Shown piece by piece: positions 1-9,250 of a DNA stretch of 64,000 nt. The translations under genes and the position numbers were made by a program. The notes under the pieces are model-generated. The model did no database searches. It was not told where the DNA came from and saw nothing but the letters and a program-made list of their open reading frames with translations. Positions within the stretch are counted from its first letter, which is position 1. The number at the start of each line of letters is the position of its first letter. The DNA is from Streptomyces sp. QL37 (GTDB taxonomy: Bacteria; Actinomycetota; Actinomycetes; Streptomycetales; Streptomycetaceae), in the NCBI RefSeq assembly GCF_002941025.1, contig NZ_PTJS01000001.1, forward strand, positions 1,488,001-1,552,000. Reading direction: 5' to 3'.

Positions 1-684
1 TGCACGACCGACCCGCTCAGCCCCGAGATCGTGCTGCGCAGCCCGGACCACCGCTACAGCATGCAGTTCGACCCGCAGTCCGCCACCTCCGCATGGTGGC
101 GGTTGCACGCCGAACCCACCCGCACCGAGCGGGGCTGGTACGCAGAGTTCGGCGAACTCGTCCCCGCCGAAATCCTGGGCCGTCTCACCGACGCACTCAT
201 CGCCCCGACACCCACCGAGCACGCCGACCCGTTCCAGGCTTTGGAGTCGGCGGGATGGGCTCTCGAATCAGAGACCACAGCCCACTCCCCCGACGGAATG
301 TGCCACGTACACCGGCCAACGGACGAAGGCGTATGGCGGTCTTCCTGGCGCGTCGAGACCTGCCAGCCCGGGTTCGAAACGCCGATGGGGCCCCGGATCT
401 GGCACGCCTTCGTCGACGAGTCCATGCCCGAACACCTCGTCGGTGCTTTCGCCGCCGCGCTCGCCGACCCTGCCCCGCTCCAGCGCGCCATGTACGACCG
501 GACCGCCCACTACAGCGCCGTACAGAGCCGGAGCCTGCTCACGCCCGAGGATGTCGTCGCAGCCCACAGCACCCGGCTCGACGCCATCCGAGCACAGGCC
601 CGCGCCGCCCGCCGCCAGCAGCGGACCCAGCCCGCAGTCACCCCAGCCACGGCCCGTGCCGTCCGCCCGGCCGTTCGCCGCTGA
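1..684 (+). CDS. DUF317 domain protein (5' end cut by window edge)
   Basis: The frame is open to base 1, so the true start lies outside the window; the GTG at 31 is internal to a conserved DUF317 stretch. Two DUF317-like units are visible. The first contains the AWWRLHAEP and GWYAEFGE blocks followed by an alpha-helical tail (PAEILGRLTDAL). The second contains AGWALES...SPDG, then WHAFVDESMPEHLVGAFAAALADP. The C-terminus is Ala/Arg/Pro-rich and disordered. DUF317 proteins are common in Streptomyces accessory regions and plasmids; their function is unknown. The stop overlaps the probable start of the next gene, suggesting one transcript. Confidence 0.85.
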   Translation, partial: CTTDPLSPEIVLRSPDHRYSMQFDPQSATSAWWRLHAEPTRTERGWYAEFGELVPAEILGRLTDALIAPTPTEHADPFQALESAGWALESETTAHSPDGMCHVHRPTDEGVWRSSWRVETCQPGFETPMGPRIWHAFVDESMPEHLVGAFAAALADPAPLQRAMYDRTAHYSAVQSRSLLTPEDVVAAHSTRLDAIRAQARAARRQQRTQPAVTPATARAVRPAVRR

Positions 685-1276
685 TCCCGACAGGACCCTC
701 ACCATCTCCGCCGACCACACCGCACACCGCAAGCTCCTCCGTCACCTCGACCACTACCTGAGCGACAGCAAGAAGATCCTCGACGCGTGGGACGTCTACT
801 CCGACGAACACACCGACCTCGACGGCTGGCCCCATGACGACCACGCCTACGGCATGCGCGCCAGCCAGCGCGACGCCGACACCGCCGAAGCGTTCGAGGA
901 CCTCCGCGACGGCGCCCGCCACCTGCTGGCCACCGCCGAAGTACAGCTCGGAAACCTCCCCGCCACCGCGGTGCAGAACCGCTGGGTCTACCAACTGGGC
1001 GTCCTGCAGACCGCACTCGACCGGCTCGACGAACTGCACGAGCAGTGGCTGGCAACCCGCGACAGCCTCCCCGCCAACGCCAAACCCGGAACCCCGGTCT
1101 TCGATGACGCACTCGCCGAGCACCACGCCGAATCGTGGAGCTACCTCGACGACTGGGCCTGTCACAGCCAGGCCCTGCGCGAGATCAACTCCGCCGCCCG
1201 GAACACCCCCTCGCCCCTGGCCCCGCCCCCGACCACGGTCCCCGCACCTGGCCGGCGAACCCCCGTGCGGAGGTGA
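656..1276 (+). CDS. hypothetical protein, helical, within DUF317 operon
   Basis: I do not recognise this protein. Frame and codon bias support coding from about 656 to 1276. I chose GTG 656 because it overlaps the upstream stop and is the nearest start before the conserved-looking segment TLTISADHTAHRKLLRHLDH; no strong ribosome binding site supports it. The product (about 206 aa) is acidic, rich in predicted helix (several D/E/L/A heptad-like runs) and ends in a Pro-rich tail. The following gene begins 2 bp after its stop. Confidence 0.6.
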   Translation: MPSARPFAADPDRTLTISADHTAHRKLLRHLDHYLSDSKKILDAWDVYSDEHTDLDGWPHDDHAYGMRASQRDADTAEAFEDLRDGARHLLATAEVQLGNLPATAVQNRWVYQLGVLQTALDRLDELHEQWLATRDSLPANAKPGTPVFDDALAEHHAESWSYLDDWACHSQALREINSAARNTPSPLAPPPTTVPAPGRRTPVRR

Positions 1277-1278
1277 AC

Positions 1279-2058
1279 GTGTCCCCGAGTCCCGAGACCG
1301 TCGAGGTCGACTTCATCAGCCCGCGCCACCTCGCCGGCGGCGGCGACCCCGCCTGGATCACCGTGTCCCTCCACCGGGCATGCGGCTGGAGCCACGGTCA
1401 CGACCCCCTGATGCCTCGCGTCCTTCTCTCCAGCCCCGACCAGAAGGCCCTCCCGCGCCTGGAACCCGACCCCACCGACCAGTGGTGGATCCTGCACCAC
1501 GCCGCAGAGCCGAACAGGCCCGCCTGGTACGCGAGCTTCGGCGCCGATACGCCCGTCGAACTCATCGCCGCCGCTACCGACGCCCTCACCGACCCGGCCA
1601 CGCCGACGGACGCATCGTCCGATCCGTACGAGCCCCTTCGGCGGATCGGCTGGTCGCCCACCTCCGCAGACAACGGCCTCGCGTCACCCGACGGCACCGC
1701 GTACCTCCAGCGGCTGGGCAGCGCGGAAGACCCGGGAGCCTGGTTCGTCACCGCCACCCTCGCCCCGAACCGGCCGGTGTGGCAGGCCCGCTTCGGTGAG
1801 CACACCCCCACCCGACTGGTCGCCGCGTTCACCGCTGCACTCGCCGACCCGAAGCCAGTGGCGCGCACCGGCAGCTTGCGCAGTCTCCCGACCCGCGACC
1901 CGCAGATCATCACTCGTAGGACCACAGACGTGCACGCCGACCTTCTCGCCGGGGCACTGGAAGAACGCGTCCGCTTCCTCGCCGCCCGTCATCCCGCACC
2001 GCCGACGAGCCCGGTCTCCTCGCAGCAGCTACCGCCAAGGAACCGCCGCAGCCGCTGA
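1279..2058 (+). CDS. DUF317 domain protein
   Basis: Starts at GTG 1279, with GGAGG at 1269-1273 just upstream and the previous stop at 1274-1276, so translational coupling is likely. The 259-aa product shows the full DUF317 pattern twice: ISPRHLAGGGDPAWITVSLH, HDPLMPRVLLSSPDQ, WWILHHAAE, PAWYASFGADTPVELIAAATDAL, then a second copy GWSPTSADNG...SPDG, VWQARFGEHTPTRLVAAFTAALADP. The role is unknown; members often accompany conjugation genes and DNA methylases in Streptomyces. Confidence 0.9.
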   Translation: MSPSPETVEVDFISPRHLAGGGDPAWITVSLHRACGWSHGHDPLMPRVLLSSPDQKALPRLEPDPTDQWWILHHAAEPNRPAWYASFGADTPVELIAAATDALTDPATPTDASSDPYEPLRRIGWSPTSADNGLASPDGTAYLQRLGSAEDPGAWFVTATLAPNRPVWQARFGEHTPTRLVAAFTAALADPKPVARTGSLRSLPTRDPQIITRRTTDVHADLLAGALEERVRFLAARHPAPPTSPVSSQQLPPRNRRSR

Positions 2059-2089
2059 TCCCCCGTCCCCGTCCGGAAGCACGTAGCCC

Positions 2090-3871
2090 TTGCCCCCCTC
2101 CTCCTCCAACAGCAGCACCGACGGATATGACCTTGTTCTGCGCCTCCTCCTCGGCGTGCTCGCTGTGGTTGTCCCCCTGTCCCACCTTGCCTGGCTGACG
2201 GGCAACATCACCGCCTACCTCAACGGCACAGGCTGGGCCCCCTACCAGCCGACCAACTCACTGCTTCACCCCGAGCAGGTCTGGCCCCACGTTGGAGAAA
2301 CGTCCCTGCTGATCGGGGCCCGCATCGTCCCCGTACTCCTGTTCCTGGCCCTTGGGGCGGCTGGGGGTGCTCTGTGGGTCCGGTACAAGAATCGAGGCGG
2401 CGGCCGGAAGAAGGTCACCGACATGGCCAAGGCCCGGGACATCGAGCCGCTGATGGCCAAGGCGATCACCGCCAAGGCCCGCTCCCTACGCCCGAGCCTG
2501 AAGGACGCCAAACACATCGCCGCGAAGGACACCGGCATTCTCCTCGGCAACCTCCAAGGCAGCCGCCACGAGGTGCGGATGGGATTCGAGGACGTAGCCG
2601 TCGCGATCATGGCCCCCAGGTCCGGCAAGACGACCTCGCTCGCCATCCCCTCCATGCTCAACGCGCCCGGCCCGGTCCTCCTCACCTCGAACAAGGCCGC
2701 CGGAGACGCCTTCACCACCGCTTACGAGGCCCGGGCGGCGGCAGGGACGGTGTGGACCATGGACCCGCAGCAGATCGCACACGCTGCCCGCGTGATGTGG
2801 TGGAACCCCCTCGCCAGCGCGAAGACCCTCGACGGCGCCGGTCGCTTGGCCGGCCATTTCCTCGCCGCATCCGTTGACGCAAGCCAGCAGGGCGACTTCT
2901 GGTCGAAGGCCGGCAGCAACATCCTCAGCCAGTTGCTCCTCGCCGCGGCCCTCGACGAGCGGCCGATCACCGACATCATGCAGTGGCTCGCCTTCCCCGC
3001 CGACCGCACCCCGCTCGACATCCTCCGCGACCATGACTTCGCCCCCGTCGCCGCCCAGCTCAAGGGCACCGTCGAGGGACCACCGGAAACGCGCGACGGC
3101 ATCTACGAGACCGCCCGCCAGTATGCCGCCGCCCTGCTCAACTCCGAGATCGCCGCATGGGTGACACCCCAGAAGGACGTCCCCGAGTTCCGGCCCGCCG
3201 ACTTCGTCACCTCCACCGACACCCTGTTCCTGCTGAGCAAGGACGGCGGCGGCGGGGCCTCAGCACTGATCGCAGCATGTGCGGACTCGGTGATGCGCTC
3301 CGCCACCGCCCAGGCCGAACGCGCCGGAGGACGCCTCGACCCACCGATGCTCGCGATCCTCGACGAAGCCGCCAACGTGTGCAAGATCAGCGACCTTCCG
3401 GACCTGTACTCGCACCTCGGCAGCCGCGGCATCATCCCCATCACGATCCTCCAGAGCTACCGCCAGGGCCAGAAGGTCTGGGGTGACGCCGGCATGGACG
3501 CCATGTGGAGCGCCTCGACGGTCAAGGTCATCGGTTCGGGTATCGATGACCCCGACTTCGCCGACAAACTCAGCCGTCTGATCGGCGACCACGACGTCGA
3601 GACAACCTCGACCTCGCACTCCGAGTCCGGCAAGTCGACCTCGGTGTCGATGCGGCAGGAGCGCATCCTGCCCGCCGACGCGATCCGCGCCCTGCCCAAG
3701 GGCACCGCGCTCTGCTTCGCCACCGGCATGCGCGCCGCCATGCTCGACCTGCGCCCCTGGTACCGGGAGCCCGGAGCGGAAGAACTGTCCACAGCCTCCG
3801 CCCGCGCGTCAAAGGCGATCACCGACCGCGCCGTCGCGAAACACGCACCCGGTGCCGGTCCACTTCCGTGA
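2090..3871 (+). CDS. VirD4/TraD-like type IV coupling ATPase
   Basis: A 593-aa membrane-anchored ATPase of the type IV secretion coupling family (TraM-recognition-type C-terminus). Two N-terminal membrane segments are seen around residues 15-38 and 66-91. They are followed by a Walker A motif (PRSGKTTS, Lys about 180), a Walker B motif (LAILDEAANV, Asp425/Glu426), and the SRGIIPITILQSYRQG region typical of coupling proteins. Such proteins link a DNA relaxase complex to a secretion channel at the membrane. The TTG start at 2090 lies directly after an in-frame TAG (2084-2086), with GGAAG about 10 nt upstream. No relaxase or mating channel gene is visible, so a free-standing function is possible. 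Confidence 0.85.
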   Translation: MPPSSSNSSTDGYDLVLRLLLGVLAVVVPLSHLAWLTGNITAYLNGTGWAPYQPTNSLLHPEQVWPHVGETSLLIGARIVPVLLFLALGAAGGALWVRYKNRGGGRKKVTDMAKARDIEPLMAKAITAKARSLRPSLKDAKHIAAKDTGILLGNLQGSRHEVRMGFEDVAVAIMAPRSGKTTSLAIPSMLNAPGPVLLTSNKAAGDAFTTAYEARAAAGTVWTMDPQQIAHAARVMWWNPLASAKTLDGAGRLAGHFLAASVDASQQGDFWSKAGSNILSQLLLAAALDERPITDIMQWLAFPADRTPLDILRDHDFAPVAAQLKGTVEGPPETRDGIYETARQYAAALLNSEIAAWVTPQKDVPEFRPADFVTSTDTLFLLSKDGGGGASALIAACADSVMRSATAQAERAGGRLDPPMLAILDEAANVCKISDLPDLYSHLGSRGIIPITILQSYRQGQKVWGDAGMDAMWSASTVKVIGSGIDDPDFADKLSRLIGDHDVETTSTSHSESGKSTSVSMRQERILPADAIRALPKGTALCFATGMRAAMLDLRPWYREPGAEELSTASARASKAITDRAVAKHAPGAGPLP

Positions 3872-4042
3872 GACGGAGGACTGCGCGCGCCAGACAACTA
3901 AACGCCAGCCGCCTGCCTCGGGCCAGATAACACACCCCTCCCGGCCACGTCGCCCGCTTCCTGTAAGCCCCTGAGCGAACGTCTCGCCCTAAGCGTCTGC
4001 GGGACGGACTGGACGAACGCGAATCACACTCCTGGAGATGAC

Positions 4043-4543
4043 CTGCGCATCTACGAACCCACCGACCTCGATGACATGTCTCCGCGCCACGCACTTGATG
4101 CCGTAGCTGCGGACATACGCGACCACCCCATCACCGTGGACGGCACCGGCCTGTTCAACGCCACGCGGCACATCGGCCTGCTGTGCCACCTCACCTCGCG
4201 CATGACCGCCGACGCCGAGTACCAGCTCGCCCCGAACATCGCCGGCCTCCCACCCGCCGAGATCCTCGGTACGGCCGCCGGCCACCTCGGACGGGCCATC
4301 GCCCTCTACACGCAGGCCCTCACCCCACTCGTCACCCTCACCACCACGGGGCAGCACACGCTCCAGCACAAGCTCGACTCGCTCGACCACCACAGCCGCC
4401 TGCTGGCCCATCTCGACGACGCCGGACGGGCCCTGACCGCGGCCCGCACCGCGCTGGAGGCACCGCAGCCTCCCGCTGCTCCCAGCGCACCCGCTCCGGC
4501 ACCCTCCGCACCGCTCGCACCCGCTGCCCGGCGCCGCGCGTGA
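4043..4543 (+). CDS. hypothetical protein, probable CTG start
   Basis: Unrecognised 166-aa helical protein with a Pro/Ala-rich tail. The first ATG in frame (4076) has no ribosome binding site. A CTG at 4043 has GGAG at 4034-4037 with 5-nt spacing, and the extra residues (LRIYEPTDLDDM) look like coding sequence. I therefore prefer the CTG start. The end overlaps the next gene in a GTGA junction. The 204-bp gap upstream (3872-4042 and just beyond) shows no gene. Confidence 0.55.
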   Translation: MRIYEPTDLDDMSPRHALDAVAADIRDHPITVDGTGLFNATRHIGLLCHLTSRMTADAEYQLAPNIAGLPPAEILGTAAGHLGRAIALYTQALTPLVTLTTTGQHTLQHKLDSLDHHSRLLAHLDDAGRALTAARTALEAPQPPAAPSAPAPAPSAPLAPAARRRA

Positions 4544-5301
4544 CGACACCGCCCGTCGAGGGCCTTCTGTTTGAGGTCCCCGCTCCGCCGACGTCACTCG
4601 AACGGTTGCTGCTGCTCGCGGACCAGTACACCCGCCACAACGACATGCTCGACCTTCATCTCCATACCAGCACGTATTCCGAGCCCGACGCCCACATCGC
4701 CTCGGCACGGCGACTCGCATCAGCAACCCGCACCGCCCTTCAGGCGCTCACCAACGAGCGGCTCTATGAGAGTCCCGAGGTGGCCGACGCGACGGTCCGC
4801 CTCCAGCAGCTCGCCTTCCTGAGCACCGCCTGCACAGACCAGCCTCTGCCGATGGCCCGCGCGTTGACCGCACTGGCTCCAGAGGCTGCCGTGGAAAGCG
4901 CCGTACGCGTAGCCGGAGAGATCCGGCGCCGACGCGGGAGCGCCACCGACGTTCCAGACCTGCAACTGACCGCCACACAGGACCTCGCCCTGCAGGAGAT
5001 CGCACGCGGACACGTCGTGGCCACCACATCCCAGGGCCGGCAGTACGTCCATTTCCGGGACGCCCGCGTGCTGATCGGCACGCTGCGGTCGCTGGAGGCC
5101 AACGACCTCGTCGAACGCGTCCCGCAGTCCGCACCCCCCGCCTTTGTCGGAGGGCCGCTACAAGACCGAGTCCGTCTCACCTCGGCTGGAACCGCCGCCC
5201 TGGCCCGCACCATCGGCCTGCCTCCAGCCGCCGGGAGCCCGCCGGCAACGGTTTTGCCGCCCGCCCCTGCCAGCGCGCAGACGGCGGCCCGAAGCCGCTG
5301 A
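4540..5301 (+). CDS. hypothetical protein with winged-helix-like C-terminus
   Basis: GTG 4540 overlaps the previous stop (GTGA). The 253-aa product has a helical N-terminal half. Its C-terminal region (about residues 145-225) reads like a winged helix: L-T-A-T-Q-D-L-A-L-Q-E-I-A-R-G, then a strand pair, then ARVLIGTLRSLEANDLVERV and a final RVRLTSAGTAALART. The same layout occurs at the end of the next gene, so the two are probably diverged paralogs. The function is unknown; DNA or nucleic-acid binding is an inference from the fold-like pattern. Confidence 0.7.
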   Translation: MTTPPVEGLLFEVPAPPTSLERLLLLADQYTRHNDMLDLHLHTSTYSEPDAHIASARRLASATRTALQALTNERLYESPEVADATVRLQQLAFLSTACTDQPLPMARALTALAPEAAVESAVRVAGEIRRRRGSATDVPDLQLTATQDLALQEIARGHVVATTSQGRQYVHFRDARVLIGTLRSLEANDLVERVPQSAPPAFVGGPLQDRVRLTSAGTAALARTIGLPPAAGSPPATVLPPAPASAQTAARSR

Positions 5302-5362
5302 CCAATCCTCCAGCGCCGCCCCTTTCAGAGTCGCGCTGATCCGCAACTAACCGGAGCCCTCA

Positions 5363-6193
5363 ATCACGCTGCGCCACATCGACCTGCCGCTCCAGATCGA
5401 CCTTCTCCGCGAGCTCGGAGCCGACTTCACCGCCCTGCACACCAAGCTCACCGCGCTTGACCCCGAGCCGGGCAGTGACCTGCTGCGGCAGGTCGGCCCA
5501 CAGATCCTCGCCATCCACGACCTCGTGAGCCGGTCCCTGGTTCGGCTGTCCGTCCTGGACGGCAGTCAGTACACCGCCGTGCCCGGCAGCCGGCTCTCCC
5601 TGGACACGCTCAGCGGCGTCACCGCGTCCGCTTCGATCGCCGCCTCTCAGCTGGCACGAGCCGTGGGCGACAACCCGCTCGACGGCGCGGACTTCGCCGG
5701 CGGCCCGCCTGCCGACGAGGAGTCCGTGCGCCAGGCGAGGCACACCGAGGCCGCACCGGTCCTGGCGAAGAGCCTGGCCACCGCTGCCCAGCACCTCGAA
5801 CTGAGCGCAACCTGCTGCCAGTACACCGCATCCGCCATCATCCGTGACCTGACAGAGCATCCCGAACACCGGCCCGACCTGCCGGAACTGTCACCCGCCC
5901 AGTACGCCGTGCTCGAACGGATCGCCCAGGGCGGCACCCGTCGATACGCACCGCACAACCGGCCCGTCCGCGTCACCGACGGGGACGGTCAGTCCATCCA
6001 CGCCAAGCCCTTCGGCGTCCTGGAGAAGGAGCGCCTGATCCGTGTGGCGCGGGCTTCCAGGTATGTGAGTCAGGACGTCGTGGTCACGGCTGCCGGACAG
6101 CTCGCGCTGGACTTCCAGAAGCCGCACCGCTCCCAGGCACCGTCACCGGCCAAGCCGCCTGCACCCCGCAACACGGGCGGCAGGAAGCGGTGA
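5363..6193 (+). CDS. hypothetical protein, winged-helix-like, non-AUG start
   Basis: In this frame a TAA lies at 5348-5350 and the next codons are CCG GAG CCC TCA ATC ACG CTG; the first GTG is not until 5525. The intervening residues (LPLQIDLLRELGADFTALHT and on) look coding. A GGAG at 5353-5356 sits 6 nt before ATC 5363 and 12 nt before CTG 5369, so the start is probably one of these. The C-terminal part (LSPAQYAVLERIAQGG...GVLEKERLIRVARASRYV...VVVTAAGQLALDF) parallels the preceding protein. I do not recognise a family. Confidence 0.6.
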   Translation: MTLRHIDLPLQIDLLRELGADFTALHTKLTALDPEPGSDLLRQVGPQILAIHDLVSRSLVRLSVLDGSQYTAVPGSRLSLDTLSGVTASASIAASQLARAVGDNPLDGADFAGGPPADEESVRQARHTEAAPVLAKSLATAAQHLELSATCCQYTASAIIRDLTEHPEHRPDLPELSPAQYAVLERIAQGGTRRYAPHNRPVRVTDGDGQSIHAKPFGVLEKERLIRVARASRYVSQDVVVTAAGQLALDFQKPHRSQAPSPAKPPAPRNTGGRKR

Positions 6194-6927
6194 ACGCGTT
6201 TGCCCCGAACGATCTGGTCCTCGTCTCGCCGCGGTATCTAGCCGGCGGCGGAATGAACAAGATCAACGATGCCATCGGTCCCCTGGTCCACCTGTTCGCG
6301 TGGCCCTATGAGCACAACCCGCGTACCGGACGCATCGACATCGACAGCCCCTGCGGCAGCGTGTTCATCGACTTCGATCCCAACCGTCCGGACGGCGTGT
6401 GGTGGACCATCGCCCACCACGAGCCTTACTGGCAAGTCGAGTTCAGCCGGCAGACGCCGAGCGAGGCCATCGCGTCCGTTACCCAGGCCCTGCCCCAACT
6501 GCTCGGTGACCGCCGGCATGCCGACCGCATTCCCCTCGCGACCGAGTCCGTGTCCCACCTTGCCAAGACCAGCGGCTGGGAGGCGTCCTCCATTTCGTCG
6601 GGGGTGGCGTGGGCCTCTCCCGACGGCCACTGCACCGTGGAGCACAGCGCGGACCCCATGCACCCGTGGCGGATCGAGCACTCGGTGTACGACGGCTTCG
6701 ACACGCACTGGAGCGCCACGTTCACTCCCGAGGTGCCCGAGCGTCTGGTTGCCCAGTTCTTCACCCACCTCGCGACCACCACGCCGGTGGAACGTCTCTT
6801 CCGCGATGTCCCGTATTTCGTGCAGAAGCTGGACGAGGTGCTCATCACCCCGGCCCGTGGAGCCGCTGTGAACCCGCATGTCCACCACGCCGGCGCCCAG
6901 CTCGGCCGTGCCGTACGCCACCGCTGA
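6190..6927 (+). CDS. DUF317 domain protein
   Basis: GTG 6190 overlaps the upstream stop (GTGA). The 245-aa product begins with the typical LVSPRYLAGGG block, then VHLFAWPYEHNPRTGRI, GVWWTIAHHEPYWQVEFSRQ and a second unit SGWEASSIS...WASPDG, HWSATFTPEVPERLVAQFFTHLA. It is the third DUF317 member of this block. Its function is unknown. Confidence 0.88.
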   Translation: MNAFAPNDLVLVSPRYLAGGGMNKINDAIGPLVHLFAWPYEHNPRTGRIDIDSPCGSVFIDFDPNRPDGVWWTIAHHEPYWQVEFSRQTPSEAIASVTQALPQLLGDRRHADRIPLATESVSHLAKTSGWEASSISSGVAWASPDGHCTVEHSADPMHPWRIEHSVYDGFDTHWSATFTPEVPERLVAQFFTHLATTTPVERLFRDVPYFVQKLDEVLITPARGAAVNPHVHHAGAQLGRAVRHR

Positions 6928-7070
6928 TCTCCCCGCCGACCGGATCCCTGCGGCGTCGCCTCCGCAGCCCGACTCAGCGCCGCTGGCGGACCCCGCACAG
7001 AGGTCCTTCGTATCCCACTGCAGAAAGCTCGCTCATCAATCCGCTCCCCTCCCTCACCAGCACGCGCCGT

Positions 7071-7937
7071 GTGTCTCTGCCCGACGGCGCTGAACTGACC
7101 GCCTACCTCGACGGGCCGGCCGACGCGCCTGTCACCCTCGTTCTGGTCCACGGGCTGTCTGTCACCGCGGACCTGTGGCGCCTGCACACCCCACCCCTTG
7201 CCGCCCAGGGCGTCCGGGTCGTGCGCTACGACCAGCGCGCACACGGGCAGTCCACCCGTGGAACCGCCCCGATCAGGCTCAGGAAACTCGCCGATGACCT
7301 TTCCTTCCTCATCGACAGCTGCGTCCCGCACGGCCCGCTGGTCCTCGCCGGCCACTCCATGGGCGGCATGATCCTGCAGACCCTGACGACGATGCGTCCG
7401 GACCTGCTCCCCCGGATACAGGGCCTCCTGCTGATCTCCACGCCCGACGGACCGGTCACCACCCGTCCCGTGCCCGGGCTCCGGACCCGACTCCTCAGCT
7501 GGGGCCGAGACCTCCTCGCGCTCACCTGCACCCACGCCCCCGCGGTGGTGGACGCGATACGGCGCCGCCTGCCGCGCTCCAGCCCTTGGGCCCTGTCCAC
7601 CGTCGCACCCGAGAGCGATGGCCCCAGCGTGCCAATCGCGTGCCGACGGGGCCTGCACCACACCGCCACCCGTGACATCGCCGCCTTCTGGGAAGCGCTC
7701 GCCATCCGCGGATCGCGCCCGGTCGACGGGCTGCGCACGCTCGGTCCGCGCCTGACCCTCCTCGCAGGTTCCGCTGACGTCCACGTGCCCGCCGGCCACA
7801 CCCAGGCGCTCGCCCGCCGCCTGCCCCAGGCGCGGTTCGTGCTGACCGACCAGGCCACCCACACGCTTCCCATCCGCCACCCCCATGCAGTCGTGGAGAG
7901 CCTGACCAACCTCCTGTCCACCGCCCGAAAGCACTGA
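7071..7937 (+). CDS. alpha/beta hydrolase
   Basis: A classic alpha/beta hydrolase of about 288 aa: oxyanion-hole segment VLVHGLSVTADLW, nucleophile elbow GHSMGG with Ser about residue 96, acid residue in AGSADVHVP, and His in TDQATHTLPI. The substrate is unknown. GTG 7071 is used because RVSLPDGAELTAYLDGP matches the usual first strand, but it has no clear ribosome binding site. An ATC at 7035, 8 nt after GAAAG, would give 12 more plausible residues. It sits directly upstream of the TrpA-like gene, so the two may act on the same compound. Confidence 0.82.
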   Translation: MSLPDGAELTAYLDGPADAPVTLVLVHGLSVTADLWRLHTPPLAAQGVRVVRYDQRAHGQSTRGTAPIRLRKLADDLSFLIDSCVPHGPLVLAGHSMGGMILQTLTTMRPDLLPRIQGLLLISTPDGPVTTRPVPGLRTRLLSWGRDLLALTCTHAPAVVDAIRRRLPRSSPWALSTVAPESDGPSVPIACRRGLHHTATRDIAAFWEALAIRGSRPVDGLRTLGPRLTLLAGSADVHVPAGHTQALARRLPQARFVLTDQATHTLPIRHPHAVVESLTNLLSTARKH

Positions 7938-7959
7938 CCCCCCGTGGAAAGGGAACATC

Positions 7960-8754
7960 CTGCTTGCCGTTCAGAAACTCGACGCTCTCCTCGCCCAACC
8001 CGCCTGCCGACTCGGTGTATTCGTCCCCGCCGGCCTGCATCCGCAGAGCGCTGAGCAGCGCCACCTCGACTGCCTCGCGGACGCCGGAGCCGACCTGTTG
8101 GAGATCGGCTTTCCCCATCACGCGCCCTTCCTCGACGGTCCCGTCATCCAGTCCGCCTACTGCCGCGCCTTTCGAAACGGGCACGTGCTGGATCGCACCG
8201 TCCGTGCGGTTGAGCACGCCGCTCGCCTGCGGCCGACCGTCGTCATGGCCTACTGGGATTCCGTCAGTCGCCACGGCCCCGAGCACGTGGCCGGCCTGTT
8301 CGCCGACGCTGGCGCCGCCGGGGTAATGGTCGTCGATCTGCCCGCGCACATGGCCGCACGCTGGCATCAGGCCGCGAGCCGCGCGGGCCTGGTCACGCCG
8401 AGCCTCGTCCCGCGCCACACCCCCGGCTCAAGTCTGCCGAAGGCGGTCGCCGGGGCGTCGGGATGGCTCTACGCGCCCGCCAGTACGGCCCTCACCGGCC
8501 ACCAGGGCGCAGTGGACATCCTCGCGCTCGCCGACTTCGTCCAGCGTCTTCGGCAGGCCGTTTCGGTCCCCGTCGTCTCGGGAGTGGGGATCTCCACCCC
8601 GGCTCTCGCGGCACGCATTGCACCGCTGGTGAACGCGGTCATCATCGGCACTCCTGTCGTCCGCGCTCTGCTGACGAAGCCCGGCCAGGCCCCTGCCGTG
8701 GCCGCCTCGTTCGCTCAGGCGCTGCGCCCGACCTTCAGGGAGCACCGTGTCTGA
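7960..8754 (+). CDS. tryptophan synthase alpha-chain paralog (TrpA-like)
   Basis: A TIM-barrel protein of the TrpA family (264 aa), with no TrpB or other trp gene nearby. TrpA cleaves indole-3-glycerol phosphate. Here the catalytic pair is kept: Glu48 in LLEIGFP and Asp59 in FLDGPVIQ, spaced 11 apart as in Salmonella TrpA (Glu49/Asp60). The Asp at the position equivalent to 56 is Ala. The later blocks VVSGVGIS and AVIIGTPVV match the phosphate-binding end of the barrel. The start must be CTG 7960 (or ATC 7957), behind GGAAAGGGAA: no ATG, GTG or TTG lies in frame between the stop at 7903 and TTG 8098, which would delete the first strands. It may release indole or act on a related substrate. 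Confidence 0.8.
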   Translation: MLAVQKLDALLAQPACRLGVFVPAGLHPQSAEQRHLDCLADAGADLLEIGFPHHAPFLDGPVIQSAYCRAFRNGHVLDRTVRAVEHAARLRPTVVMAYWDSVSRHGPEHVAGLFADAGAAGVMVVDLPAHMAARWHQAASRAGLVTPSLVPRHTPGSSLPKAVAGASGWLYAPASTALTGHQGAVDILALADFVQRLRQAVSVPVVSGVGISTPALAARIAPLVNAVIIGTPVVRALLTKPGQAPAVAASFAQALRPTFREHRV

Positions 8755-9214
8755 TGTCGATACGCCAGCCGAGCCCCTCTCGCGCCTGAGCGCAGAAGCG
8801 CTTGCCTTGCGCCACGCACTGGGTGCCGCCGGCAAGGACCGCGACGCCCGCGCCCTGGCCACCTGGATCACCGATGCGCAGGCCCTCGCCCGCAGCGCGC
8901 TGGACATCCTTCTCGACCTCACGCCGGCCCGGTCGCACACCACGGTCGAAGGACTGCTGTTCCTCGACCGCCTCGCGCAGATCGCCAAGGCCGCCCAGGA
9001 CGCCGGCGCCGAACTGACCGCGGCCCTGGCCCGCGCCGTGGAGAACCAGCGCCGGTGCGTCGCCGCCTCGTCGGGCCGGGTTGTTGTCATCGGGCCTTCG
9101 CCCAAGCAGCTCATTGCCTCGGCCGCCGACCTGCTCGGCCGCATCCCCGCCCTCTGCCACGCGATACACCGCGAGCGGCTGATGCCGACTCACCACGGGC
9201 ACCGGCTGAGTTGA
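8747..9214 (+). CDS. hypothetical helical protein
   Basis: GTG 8747 overlaps the TrpA-like gene by 8 bp. The 155-aa product is almost entirely alpha-helical (Ala/Leu/Arg/Asp-rich), with a segment TVEGLLFLDRL close to the PVEGLLFEVP start of the protein at 4540, which may indicate shared ancestry. No family is recognised. The stop (9212-9214) is followed by 36 bp and the PAPS-reductase-like gene. Confidence 0.7.
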   Translation: MSDVDTPAEPLSRLSAEALALRHALGAAGKDRDARALATWITDAQALARSALDILLDLTPARSHTTVEGLLFLDRLAQIAKAAQDAGAELTAALARAVENQRRCVAASSGRVVVIGPSPKQLIASAADLLGRIPALCHAIHRERLMPTHHGHRLS

Positions 9215-9250
9215 GGGCGCGCCCTCCGTTTCCAACCCCCAGGACAGACC

